Origin: Salinibacter altiplanensis
GTDB taxonomy: Bacteria > Bacteroidota > Rhodothermia > Rhodothermales > Salinibacteraceae
Reading direction: 5' to 3'
DNA length: 64,000 nucleotides
Assembly: GCF_002894645.1 (NCBI RefSeq)
Contig: NZ_NCQY01000020.1
Location: 579,386-643,385 of the forward strand
Part shown: piece after piece, positions 44,537 to 52,100 of the stretch
Layout of the letters: every line of letters begins with the position of its first letter
Numbering within the stretch: the first letter of the stretch is position 1
Translations under genes and position numbers: made by a program
Notes under the pieces: generated by a model
Database searches by the model: none
What the model was told of the DNA's origin: nothing
Seen by the model: the letters and a program-made list of their open reading frames with translations, nothing else

Positions 44537-45139
44537 TCAGTTCTGGTTTTGCTGCTGTTCCTGCTCCAGGCGCTGAATTTCGTCGCGAAGCTCGGCGGCC
44601 CGTTCGTAGTCCTCCTTCTCGACCGCCTCCTCAAGCTGTTTCTGCATCTGTTCGAGCTCGGTTCCCTCTTCGTCTTCCGGCACGGACGTCTCTTCCGCCT
44701 GCTCGGCGAGGGAAGAAATGTCCGAGTCGTCTTCGGCGACGATGCCGGCCTCGTCCAGCACTGCGGGGGCAACGAAGATGGGCGCGTCCACGCGAACGGC
44801 GAGCGCCACGGCGTCGCTGGGCCGGGAGTCGAGCTGGTGTTCCTCCCCGTCGTGGCGGTACCGGATCTTGGCGAAGAAGGTGCCCTCCCGAAGTTCGTCG
44901 ATCACCACCTCCGTCACGTCCACCTCCACCGCCTCAAAGGTGTCGCGCAGCAGGTCGTGCGTCATGGGGCGTGGGGGCTGAATCTTTTCCAGCTCCAGCG
45001 CGATCGCCTGGGCCTCAAACGCCCCGATGATGATCGGCAGGCGGCGGTTGCCCTCGACCTCTCCGAGCACAAGGGCGTAGGCGCCTCCGCTGGAGGGACT
45101 GGTGGAGAGACCGATAATATCTACCCGAGTAAAATCCAT
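44537..45139 (-). CDS. Bifunctional nuclease (BFN) domain protein with UVR tail
   Basis: This 200-residue protein has a BFN (DUF151) domain in residues 1-135 (LGEVEGNRRLPIIIGAFEAQ, RPMTHDLLRDTF, SRPSDAVALAVRVDAPIFVA) and a UvrB/UvrC-type helical motif near the end (LEEAVEKEDYERAAELRDEI). An acidic linker joins them. The domain pair is common in Bacteroidota. BFN proteins cut RNA and DNA in plants; the bacterial role is unclear. It is the last gene of the hisD-hisC transcript. Confidence 0.9.
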   Translation of the reverse strand: MDFTRVDIIGLSTSPSSGGAYALVLGEVEGNRRLPIIIGAFEAQAIALELEKIQPPRPMTHDLLRDTFEAVEVDVTEVVIDELREGTFFAKIRYRHDGEEHQLDSRPSDAVALAVRVDAPIFVAPAVLDEAGIVAEDDSDISSLAEQAEETSVPEDEEGTELEQMQKQLEEAVEKEDYERAAELRDEIQRLEQEQQQNQN

Positions 45140-45220
45140 CGCGAGCTCAGTGAATTCAGAGAGAGTGCTCGGTGCCCGAGAGCAATGTGCCGGCGCCCCG
45201 TGCCGACCTGCAAAAAGAGA

Positions 45221-46345
45221 CTACCCATTGGAGACGGCACCCGCCTCTTCAAGCGACATCTCCAACGCGCCCAGAAACGCGTTGTTCTCTTCCTCGGTGC
45301 CCGCGCTGACGCGCAGATACCCTTCTAGCTCCGGGTACCCGCCCATATTTCGGACGAGCACGCCGCGGCTGGCCAGGCGCTCCTGCAGCGTGTCGGCGGG
45401 CACGGGCGTGGTGAAGACGACGAAGTTCGCCTCGGACGGCACCACCTCGACCGCGTCCAGGGCCTGCAGCGCCTCGGTGAGATGGGTGATCGACGCTCCG
45501 ATGCGCTCCACGCGATCCGCAATCAGGTCCGGGCGCCGCAGCACGGCCAGCGCTGTTTGCTCGGCGAATCGGTCCACCATAAAGGGCAGACGGGCCTTCA
45601 TCAGCTCCGTCACCACAGTGGAATGAGCGAGAAGGTACCCGAGCCGTGCGCCCGCCAGCCCAAACCCCTTCGAGAGCGTACGGAGAATCAGCACGTTTGG
45701 GTGCCGTTCAAGCAGCTCGAGGGCGGTGCCTTCCGGATTGAACTCGACGTACGCCTCGTCGATCACCACAAATCCGGAGCTCGCCGTCACGACCTGCTCA
45801 AGGTCGTCGAGCGTCATGGCCAGCCCCGTCGGGTTGTTGGGGGTGGTCAAAATTGTGAGTACGGCGTCGGTCTCCGCCGCGGCCGCGGCAAGGGCGTCCG
45901 CGTCGAACGAAAAGTCGTCCTGGGGCGGCACGACGGTAAGGTCGGCCTCCTGCAGACGCATCACCTTCTCGTAGAGCGAGAACATCGGACGAGGAAGAAC
46001 CACCGGGTCGCCCGGGTCCAGGAAGGCGAGGCCGAAGGTGTAGGTGATTTCGTTGGAGCCGTTGCCCACGAGAATCTGGTCGGGATCGACCCCGTCGTAC
46101 TCGGCGAGCGCGTGGCGCAGGGCCTCCGGCTGCTCGGAGGGATATCGGTTCATTTCCACCTGCGTGTGTGCGTCCACCAGCTCCTGCTTGAGGTCCGCCG
46201 GCAGGTCAAAGGGGCTTTCGTTCTGGTTGAGCTTTACGTCAATCCCCTCCGGCATGTCTACGATGTACTCGCTTCGGGCTCGTACGGCCGGCCGAACGTG
46301 CTGGAGTACGTCGTCGAGAGACGGAGAGTCGGCGTCGATGGCCAT
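45221..46345 (-). CDS. hisC: Histidinol-phosphate aminotransferase
   Basis: This 374-residue PLP enzyme transaminates imidazole-acetol phosphate in histidine synthesis. The PLP lysine is in TLSKGFGLAGARLGYLLA (about residue 235). KLNQNESPFDLP near the start, ILVGNGSNEI and TTPNNPTGLAMT are diagnostic. The upstream frame runs to 46663 but overlaps hisD, so M at 46345 is used. It follows hisD by 79 bp. Other his genes are outside the window. Confidence 0.93.
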   Translation of the reverse strand: MAIDADSPSLDDVLQHVRPAVRARSEYIVDMPEGIDVKLNQNESPFDLPADLKQELVDAHTQVEMNRYPSEQPEALRHALAEYDGVDPDQILVGNGSNEITYTFGLAFLDPGDPVVLPRPMFSLYEKVMRLQEADLTVVPPQDDFSFDADALAAAAAETDAVLTILTTPNNPTGLAMTLDDLEQVVTASSGFVVIDEAYVEFNPEGTALELLERHPNVLILRTLSKGFGLAGARLGYLLAHSTVVTELMKARLPFMVDRFAEQTALAVLRRPDLIADRVERIGASITHLTEALQALDAVEVVPSEANFVVFTTPVPADTLQERLASRGVLVRNMGGYPELEGYLRVSAGTEEENNAFLGALEMSLEEAGAVSNG

Positions 46346-46424
46346 GGCCCCGGCGGGATGTGTCGAAAAGGAGAAGGGAAGAACACTCGAAAGGTACCAG
46401 CGAGCGAGGGCAATGTCTCCGGAG

Positions 46425-47738
46425 TCACGGCTTTTTCGAACCCGACCCGTCGTGGTCGTTGCGATCGAGCCGCGCCCGGACTGCCTCGGCGTGGGCTTGC
46501 AGGTCTTCCGCCTCGGCGAGGGCCGCAATCTTCGGCCCGGTGTCGTCCAGTCGCTCTTTGCTGTAGGAGAGAACGGACTGTGTGCGCACGAAGTCGTCGA
46601 CCCCGAGCGCCGAGGCGTGGCGGGCCGTGCCCCCGGTGGGCAGCACGTGGTTGGGCCCGGCAAAGTAGTCGCCCACGGGCTCGGACGAGTACTCGCCCAA
46701 AAAGATGGCTCCGGCGTGACGGATGCGCGTCATGGTGTCCCACGGGGCGGCCACGTGAAGCTCCAGGTGCTCCACGGCGAGGTCGTTCATCAGGGCCACG
46801 GCCGCGTCCATCGTATCGGGCACGACACACGCCCCGTAGTCGGCCAGGGCCTGCTCAATCACGTCGGCGCGGGGGAGGGAGGGCACCATCTCTTCTACGT
46901 GATCCTGCACAGCCTCGGCCAGGGGGCGATGGGGCGTGATGAGGACCGCGGAGGCACGCTCGTCGTGCTCGGCCTGCGAGAGAAGGTCCGCGGCCACGAA
47001 CTCCGGGTCGGCCGTAGCGTCGGCCAGTATTCCGATCTCGCTGGGGCCGGCTACGGAGTCGATGCCCACGTGCCCGAAGACCTTTTTCTTCGCGGCGGCC
47101 ACGTACGCGTTGCCGGGGCCCACGATCGTGTCGACCGCGGGCACCGAATCGGTGCCGTACGCGAGCGCCCCAACGGCTTGTGCGCCCCCAACGGCATAGA
47201 CGTGCTCCAGGTTGAGAAGGGCCGCGGTGGCGAGGACGAGCGGGTGGGGGCGTCCGTCGTCCTGCGGGGGAGAGACAAGGTGGATCTCATTGACGCCCGC
47301 GACCTGTGCGGGGATCGCGTTCATCAGCAGGCTCGACGGGTAGAAGGCCGTGCCGCCCGGTACATACAGCCCGGCCCGGTCCATCGGCACCACGCGCTGC
47401 CCGAGAATGACTCCGTCCCCGTCTTCGGTAAACCAGGACTCGTCCACCTGCTTGTTGTGGAAGCGGCGGATGTTGGCCGCGGCCTCCTTAAGGGCGCCCT
47501 TAAGGTCGTCGTCGAGGGCGTCGACCGCGCCGTCGAGCATCGAGGCTGGAACCTTCACCGGGTCGGGGTGCACCCCGTCGTACGTTTTCGTCAGCTCAAT
47601 TAGCGCCTCGTCGCCCTCCGTGCGAACCTGCCCCAGAATGTTCTCGACGGTGGCGTCCACCTCGTCGCTAAAGGTGCCGCCCCGGCTCATGATGGCGTCG
47701 AGGCGGGCGGTGTCGTCGGGCGTGATCAGGGGAATCAT
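46425..47738 (-). CDS. hisD: Histidinol dehydrogenase
   Basis: This 437-residue enzyme makes the last two oxidations of histidine synthesis. The sequence AGLYVPGGTAFYPSSLLMNA, then TIVGPGNAYVAAAKKKVFGH and VAGPSEIGILAD, is strongly conserved in HisD. The catalytic Glu-His pair lies in QAEHDERASAVLIT. A start at 47774 adds 12 residues. It is the first gene of the hisD-hisC unit and is divergent from rlmN, with repeats between them. Confidence 0.95.
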   Translation of the reverse strand: MIPLITPDDTARLDAIMSRGGTFSDEVDATVENILGQVRTEGDEALIELTKTYDGVHPDPVKVPASMLDGAVDALDDDLKGALKEAAANIRRFHNKQVDESWFTEDGDGVILGQRVVPMDRAGLYVPGGTAFYPSSLLMNAIPAQVAGVNEIHLVSPPQDDGRPHPLVLATAALLNLEHVYAVGGAQAVGALAYGTDSVPAVDTIVGPGNAYVAAAKKKVFGHVGIDSVAGPSEIGILADATADPEFVAADLLSQAEHDERASAVLITPHRPLAEAVQDHVEEMVPSLPRADVIEQALADYGACVVPDTMDAAVALMNDLAVEHLELHVAAPWDTMTRIRHAGAIFLGEYSSEPVGDYFAGPNHVLPTGGTARHASALGVDDFVRTQSVLSYSKERLDDTGPKIAALAEAEDLQAHAEAVRARLDRNDHDGSGSKKP

Positions 47739-47810
47739 AGAAGTGAAGATCCACGAAGTGTGTTGGTAGAACACATACGTCTATTTTCGAATCGGGGGAA
47801 TGTTTTGGGG

Positions 47811-47891
47811 TGGACGTTGAAAGGTTGGAACGCGCACGCCGGCAGAACTCGTCGGGGCGGATGAAGTGCCAACGGGGCTGAAACGTCCAGC
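47811..47891. repeat. Third inverted pair of heptad-type repeats, between hisD and rlmN
   Basis: The left block holds GTTGAAAG and GTTGGAAC (47816-47831) preceded by TGGAC. The right block (47869-47891), read on the minus strand, holds GCTGGAC, GTTTCAG and a GTTGGC unit. TGGACGTT (47811-47818) and AACGTCCA (47882-47889) pair perfectly. GTTGGAACG is identical to a unit at 6762-6770. Confidence 0.55.
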
Positions 47892-47917
47892 GTCTGCATG
47901 GCGTTTGTCCTTCCGAT

Positions 47918-49027
47918 ATGCCCGATGTTAAAACCGCGTCCCACACTGTTAGCACCGCCGAAGACCGGGTGGACCTTAAGACGATGGACCGTGCGGCCCT
48001 GAAGGAGTTTGTGGCCGAGCACGGCGCGCCCCGCTACCGCGGCGACCAGCTCTTCAACTGGATGTATGGAAAGGGCGTCTCCGACTTCGAGCGGATGTCG
48101 AACCTTCCGAAACGGATGCGTCGCGGCCTGCATCGAGACGCGACGGTCGAGGACCTCCAGATCGTCGAGCAGCAGCAGGCCGCCGACCAGACCGTGAAGG
48201 CACTTTTCGAGCTGCCGTCGGGCCGAGAGGCCGAGACGGTGCTCATCCCCGCCCTTGATGAGCGGGGAGAGGCGCGGCGTCTTACGGTGTGCGTGTCCAG
48301 CGAGGTCGGCTGTGCGATGGGGTGCGAGTTCTGTGCCACCGGCCTCATGGGCTTTCGGGAGAACCTCACGCCCGGGGCCATCTTCGACCAGGTATGGCAC
48401 ATGAACGAGGTGGCCCACGAGCACTTCGGGCGGCCGGTGACGAACGTGGTGTTCATGGGCATGGGCGAACCGCTCCTCAACTACGACGCGGTGCTCAACA
48501 GCATTTCCATCCTGACCGACGAGGACAGCCTCAACCTCTCGGCCCAGAAGATTACCGTGTCCACCGTCGGCCTTGCGCGCCGCATCCGAGACCTGGCCGA
48601 CGACCGGCTCCGCACCAACCTGGCCGTCTCCCTCCACGCGCCGGACAACGAGACGCGCAGTCGCATCATGCCGGTGAACGAGGCGGAAAAGACGAGCCTT
48701 GCGGCGCTGAAGGAGGCCCTCCAGTACTACTTTCAGAAAACCGGCCGACAGATTACGTACGAGTACTGCCTCTTCAAGGGGGTGAACGACAGCGAGGCGG
48801 ACGCCCGCAACCTCGCCGAGGTCACGCGCTGGGCACCGAGCAAGGTGAACCTGCTCATGTACAACCCCGTCGAGGGCCTCCACTTCGAGCGGACGTCCCA
48901 AGAGCGGCTCGACCGCTTCGTGCAGGTGCTCGTGCAAGAGGGGGTAACCGTGACGGTGCGCCAGAGCCGAGGGCAGGACATCGACGCGGCGTGCGGGCAA
49001 CTCGCCAACGAGGAGGACGAACCGTAG
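47918..49027 (+). CDS. rlmN: 23S rRNA (adenine-2503-C2)/tRNA methyltransferase RlmN
   Basis: This 369-residue radical-SAM enzyme methylates A2503 of 23S rRNA and A37 of some tRNAs. The cluster motif is C132-x3-C136-x2-C139 in GCAMGCEFCATG. The second essential Cys is in the C-terminal AACGQL (about 358). GMGEPLLNYDAVL and LHAPDNETRSRIMP are further family motifs. Only the RlmN, not Cfr, pattern is evident. Length is typical. Confidence 0.95.
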   Translation: MPDVKTASHTVSTAEDRVDLKTMDRAALKEFVAEHGAPRYRGDQLFNWMYGKGVSDFERMSNLPKRMRRGLHRDATVEDLQIVEQQQAADQTVKALFELPSGREAETVLIPALDERGEARRLTVCVSSEVGCAMGCEFCATGLMGFRENLTPGAIFDQVWHMNEVAHEHFGRPVTNVVFMGMGEPLLNYDAVLNSISILTDEDSLNLSAQKITVSTVGLARRIRDLADDRLRTNLAVSLHAPDNETRSRIMPVNEAEKTSLAALKEALQYYFQKTGRQITYEYCLFKGVNDSEADARNLAEVTRWAPSKVNLLMYNPVEGLHFERTSQERLDRFVQVLVQEGVTVTVRQSRGQDIDAACGQLANEEDEP

Positions 49028-49288
49028 AGCGACGCGACGCAGAAGTGTCCCCAGTGCTGCGACTTCGTAGACCGCGTGCACAATGGCTTCTTCATTCGTC
49101 CGGTCGGCCCGCTACAGAGACCCATTCGAGTGCCATGTGCAGCGTTGCCCACTGTGTCTCGTCTTGTTTTCGCTCCAGGCCCCCTTCGTCGCGCTTCTCT
49201 CTCTGGTTGCGGGTTCCCCGGAGTGACTCTGGTCGCTCAGAATGACCCTCGAATAAGCGGATTTCCGCGTGTATACTTTGTCCTGACG

Positions 49289-49540
49289 ATGGCCCTTTCT
49301 TCCCCCGACGCCCCCAACTGGCTCACCCGCTTCGTGCAGGGCCTCCTTGGCCTCCTCGGCGTCTACGCTGCGATTCGGCTTCTGCCGCGTGTACTGAAGA
49401 GCATGACGCGCCGGTTTGTTGTTGGGCTCATCGGCGAGATTCTGCTCGTCGCGCTGGGGCTCTTCCTGACGCGGCGGGCCACGGATCGCCCCGGCCCCGA
49501 CGATACCGTTTCCACGGAAACGAGAGATCGCACTGGGTAG
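49289..49540 (+). CDS. Small membrane protein, function unknown
   Basis: This encodes 83 residues starting MALSSPDAPNWLTRFVQ, with two hydrophobic stretches (GLLGLLGVYAAIRLLP and VVGLIGEILLVALGLFL) around a basic loop (KSMTRRF). The charged tail is mixed. A TATACT box at 49272-49277 would place a transcript start only a few bases before this ATG. A longer frame to 49076 has no features. It lies about 115 bp before the HerA-like gene. Confidence 0.6.
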   Translation: MALSSPDAPNWLTRFVQGLLGLLGVYAAIRLLPRVLKSMTRRFVVGLIGEILLVALGLFLTRRATDRPGPDDTVSTETRDRTG

Positions 49541-49656
49541 TCGAGCGGGGGCGCGTCCTACGCCCTCGATCCTATGCCCTCGATCCTGCCCCCCGTCGGT
49601 CCGATCGTCGGGACCAGTCGGTTCTTCGAGCACTCGTCCATCCCTCCCCCGCTGCC

Positions 49657-51342
49657 ATGTTCGACGACACGGGCTTTCGAGCAGAACAACTCGGCGTCAT
49701 CACCCACGGGTCGCTGAACGAGGGCATCGAGATGAAGCTCGACTCGGCAGAGTCCGTAGAGGACGTGGTGGCCGGAACGTTCGTCGTGATTCAGGGGGAG
49801 AAGCACGACTTCTTCTGCATGATCACGGACATTGAGATTGAGGCGGCCAACGAGCAGATCCTGCTCAACCCGCCCGGCCCGTCCGACGACCTGTTGCGTG
49901 AGGTGATGCAGGGCTCCGGCACGTACGTCACCGTGCAGCTGAAGCCGATGCTCATGATGCCGAACACGGATCACCCGGAGCTAACGGAGGAAGAGCCCAA
50001 ATCCGTCAAGACCATCCCCGCCCATTTCTCGCCGGTGGCGCCGGCGGAGGCCGACGACGTAGCGCGCGTCTTCGGCGACGAGACGTGGGACGACGGGCGG
50101 ACCTACTTTCACGTGGGCCACCCCATCGGGATGGAGGAGAGCCCGGTGTGCATCGACCTTGCGAAGTTTGCCGAGCGCTCGAACGCCATCTTCGGCAAGA
50201 CGGGCACCGGAAAAACCTTTCTCACGCGCCTCCTCCTGGCTGGCACGATCGTGACGGGACGGGCCGTCAACCTGGTCTTCGACATGCATTCCGAGTACGG
50301 CTATGGAAGCCAGGCGGAAGGGACGGATGGACGGGCGCAGTTTGTGAAGGGGCTGCGCGACCTGTTTCCCAGTCGCGTGAGCCTCTTTTCGCTCGATCCC
50401 TCTACGACCCGTAGCCGCGGGCACACGCCGGACTACGAGGTCCACCTGCACGCCGATCAGATCCAGCCGGCCGACATCCTGCCGCTCCGTGACACGCTCA
50501 ACCTCAACGCCACGGCGGCCGAGAGCAGCTATCTCCTCAAGAACCAGTACGGCGACCGCTGGCTCACGACGCTCCTGGAGGCCCAGAGCGGAGACGACTT
50601 TGAGCGGCTGGCCGATGAGACGGGCGCGCACAAAGGCTCGATCGAGGCGCTGCGCCGCAAGCTCGCGCCCTTCCAGGAGTACGACTTCTTCACCACCCAG
50701 CCCTCGCCGGACGACTATGACGTGCTCGACGCGCTGCTTGAAAATCTGGATTCGGGCACGTCGGTCGTCCTGGAGTTCGGACAGTACGACGACCTGCGGG
50801 TGTACCTGCTCGTGGCCAACGCCCTGACGCGCCGCATCCGGCGGGCCTACGAGACAAAGACGAACCGCTACCGGCAGACCCAGAACGAGGCCGACAAGCC
50901 GCAGCCCCTCATGATCACGATTGAGGAGGCGCACAAATTCCTGTCGCCGGACATCGCCCACGAGACGCCCTTCGGCAAGATTGCGCGGGAGATGCGCAAG
51001 TTCTTCGTGAGTCTGCTGGTGGTGGACCAGCGGCCCAGCGCAATCGACGAGGAGGTGCTCAGTCAGATTGGCACCAAGATGGTGGCCAAGCTGAGCGACG
51101 ACAAGGACATCGGCGCAGCCCTCGTGGGCACGAGCGACGCGTCCTCCCTTCGCGAAATTCTCGCCTCCCTCGACGCGCAGCAGCAGGCCCTTCTGCTGGG
51201 ACACGCGGTGCCTATGCCCATCGTCGTCAAGACGCGGATGTACGACCAGGAGTTCTACGACGCGCTCCGCACCCACCCCGCGGCGAGCAGCGTCGACGCG
51301 GAGACCGACCCGGATGAAGAAATGGAGGACCTGTTTTACTAA
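49657..51342 (+). CDS. HerA-like ATP-binding protein (DUF87/HAS-barrel)
   Basis: This 561-residue ATPase has an N-terminal HAS-barrel (about 1-110) and a FtsK/HerA-type ATPase. Walker A is GKTGTGKT (about 181), Walker B is MITIEEAHKF (about 420) and a late QRPSAIDEEVLSQIGTKMV matches the HerA sensor region. HerA works with the NurA nuclease in archaeal end resection, or with SIR2/DUF4297-type effectors in phage defence. No such partner gene is adjacent here, so it may act alone. Acidic C-terminus (DPDEEMEDLFY). Confidence 0.88.
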   Translation: MFDDTGFRAEQLGVITHGSLNEGIEMKLDSAESVEDVVAGTFVVIQGEKHDFFCMITDIEIEAANEQILLNPPGPSDDLLREVMQGSGTYVTVQLKPMLMMPNTDHPELTEEEPKSVKTIPAHFSPVAPAEADDVARVFGDETWDDGRTYFHVGHPIGMEESPVCIDLAKFAERSNAIFGKTGTGKTFLTRLLLAGTIVTGRAVNLVFDMHSEYGYGSQAEGTDGRAQFVKGLRDLFPSRVSLFSLDPSTTRSRGHTPDYEVHLHADQIQPADILPLRDTLNLNATAAESSYLLKNQYGDRWLTTLLEAQSGDDFERLADETGAHKGSIEALRRKLAPFQEYDFFTTQPSPDDYDVLDALLENLDSGTSVVLEFGQYDDLRVYLLVANALTRRIRRAYETKTNRYRQTQNEADKPQPLMITIEEAHKFLSPDIAHETPFGKIAREMRKFFVSLLVVDQRPSAIDEEVLSQIGTKMVAKLSDDKDIGAALVGTSDASSLREILASLDAQQQALLLGHAVPMPIVVKTRMYDQEFYDALRTHPAASSVDAETDPDEEMEDLFY

Positions 51343-52100
51343 ACGCCCATCTCGTGGGCCGGGCCCCTGTCTTGTCTGGGTCCCTGCGCCATGGCGACCG
51401 TGCCGACCTGGGGCGGTGGCGGAGGTTCCTACACCCGCGCTGCCGGAGTGGTGGGGGCGCTGGACGGGCGATGCTGCGGGCGAGGAACGCCCTCTCCGCC
51501 CCGAGAACTGTGTGAGTCGTCGTCGGGGAGTGCCTCACGGAGGGCGTCCTCCACGTTTTGCAGGAGGACGGCAGCGTAGAGGCTGCGGTAGGGGGCGTGC
51601 TCGCGGGCCTCGATGGGCAAGGACGGCAGACGGTCGTTCATGGGAAAAAAGGGCTGAGTCAGAAAGAGAGAAGCAGCACTGAGGCTGAGATTTTGTACAA
51701 ATTTTGCTCTGTCATCATTCTGGAGCAAACAATGTGCCAGAAGTGTCAAAGCCACTGAAAACGGCCTGTGCCGCAGGACGACGGGCGTGCAGCGTCTCGG
51801 AAGTACACGTCAGTGGCCACCGTCCGTTGCCTGTCAAAAGCACCGTCGCTGCCCTGAACTCGGTGCAGGGGCGTTTCGGGTGATTGGAAACGGGGGCACA
51901 CGTTGCCCATCACGTCGTGCGGTATGTACCGAGATCGTCCGAGGACGCGAACAAGGAAGGCTGTGGGATGCGGAGTTTAAGCAAAATCGAAGGGGGGATG
52001 CGCCCTCAATTGAAACGACTTGGCCACCCTCGTACTTTCGGTAGTGCGCATTTCTCCTGTACGGGAGAACGTCTTTTCCAACGATGGTCCTCCTCATCTC
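51343..52100. other. Gene-poor stretch of about 760 bp
   Basis: Only a weak minus-strand small frame (51429-51641) is proposed. The stretch has an A/T-rich island with the palindrome TTTGTACAAA at 51692-51701, and a small TTCTCC/GGAGAA hairpin at 52052-52069 just before the acyl-CoA synthetase gene. I found no tRNA, riboswitch core or IS element. Confidence 0.5.
51429..51641 (-). CDS. Possible small protein, weakly supported
   Basis: A 70-residue frame from MNDRLPSLPIEAREHAPYRS with YAAVLLQNVEDALREALPDD, following the A/T-rich island that could be its promoter. The first 45 residues look protein-like and acidic; the rest is proline/arginine-rich and may be read-through. It is not recognised. 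It could be a chance frame. Confidence 0.3.
   Translation of the reverse strand: MNDRLPSLPIEAREHAPYRSLYAAVLLQNVEDALREALPDDDSHSSRGGEGVPRPQHRPSSAPTTPAARV

Noticed and set aside
51740..51800. Possible cobalamin riboswitch (AGCCACTG-like string)
   Set aside because: The B12-box core (GCCAGGAGACC-like) and the paired stems are missing, and no B12 gene follows.
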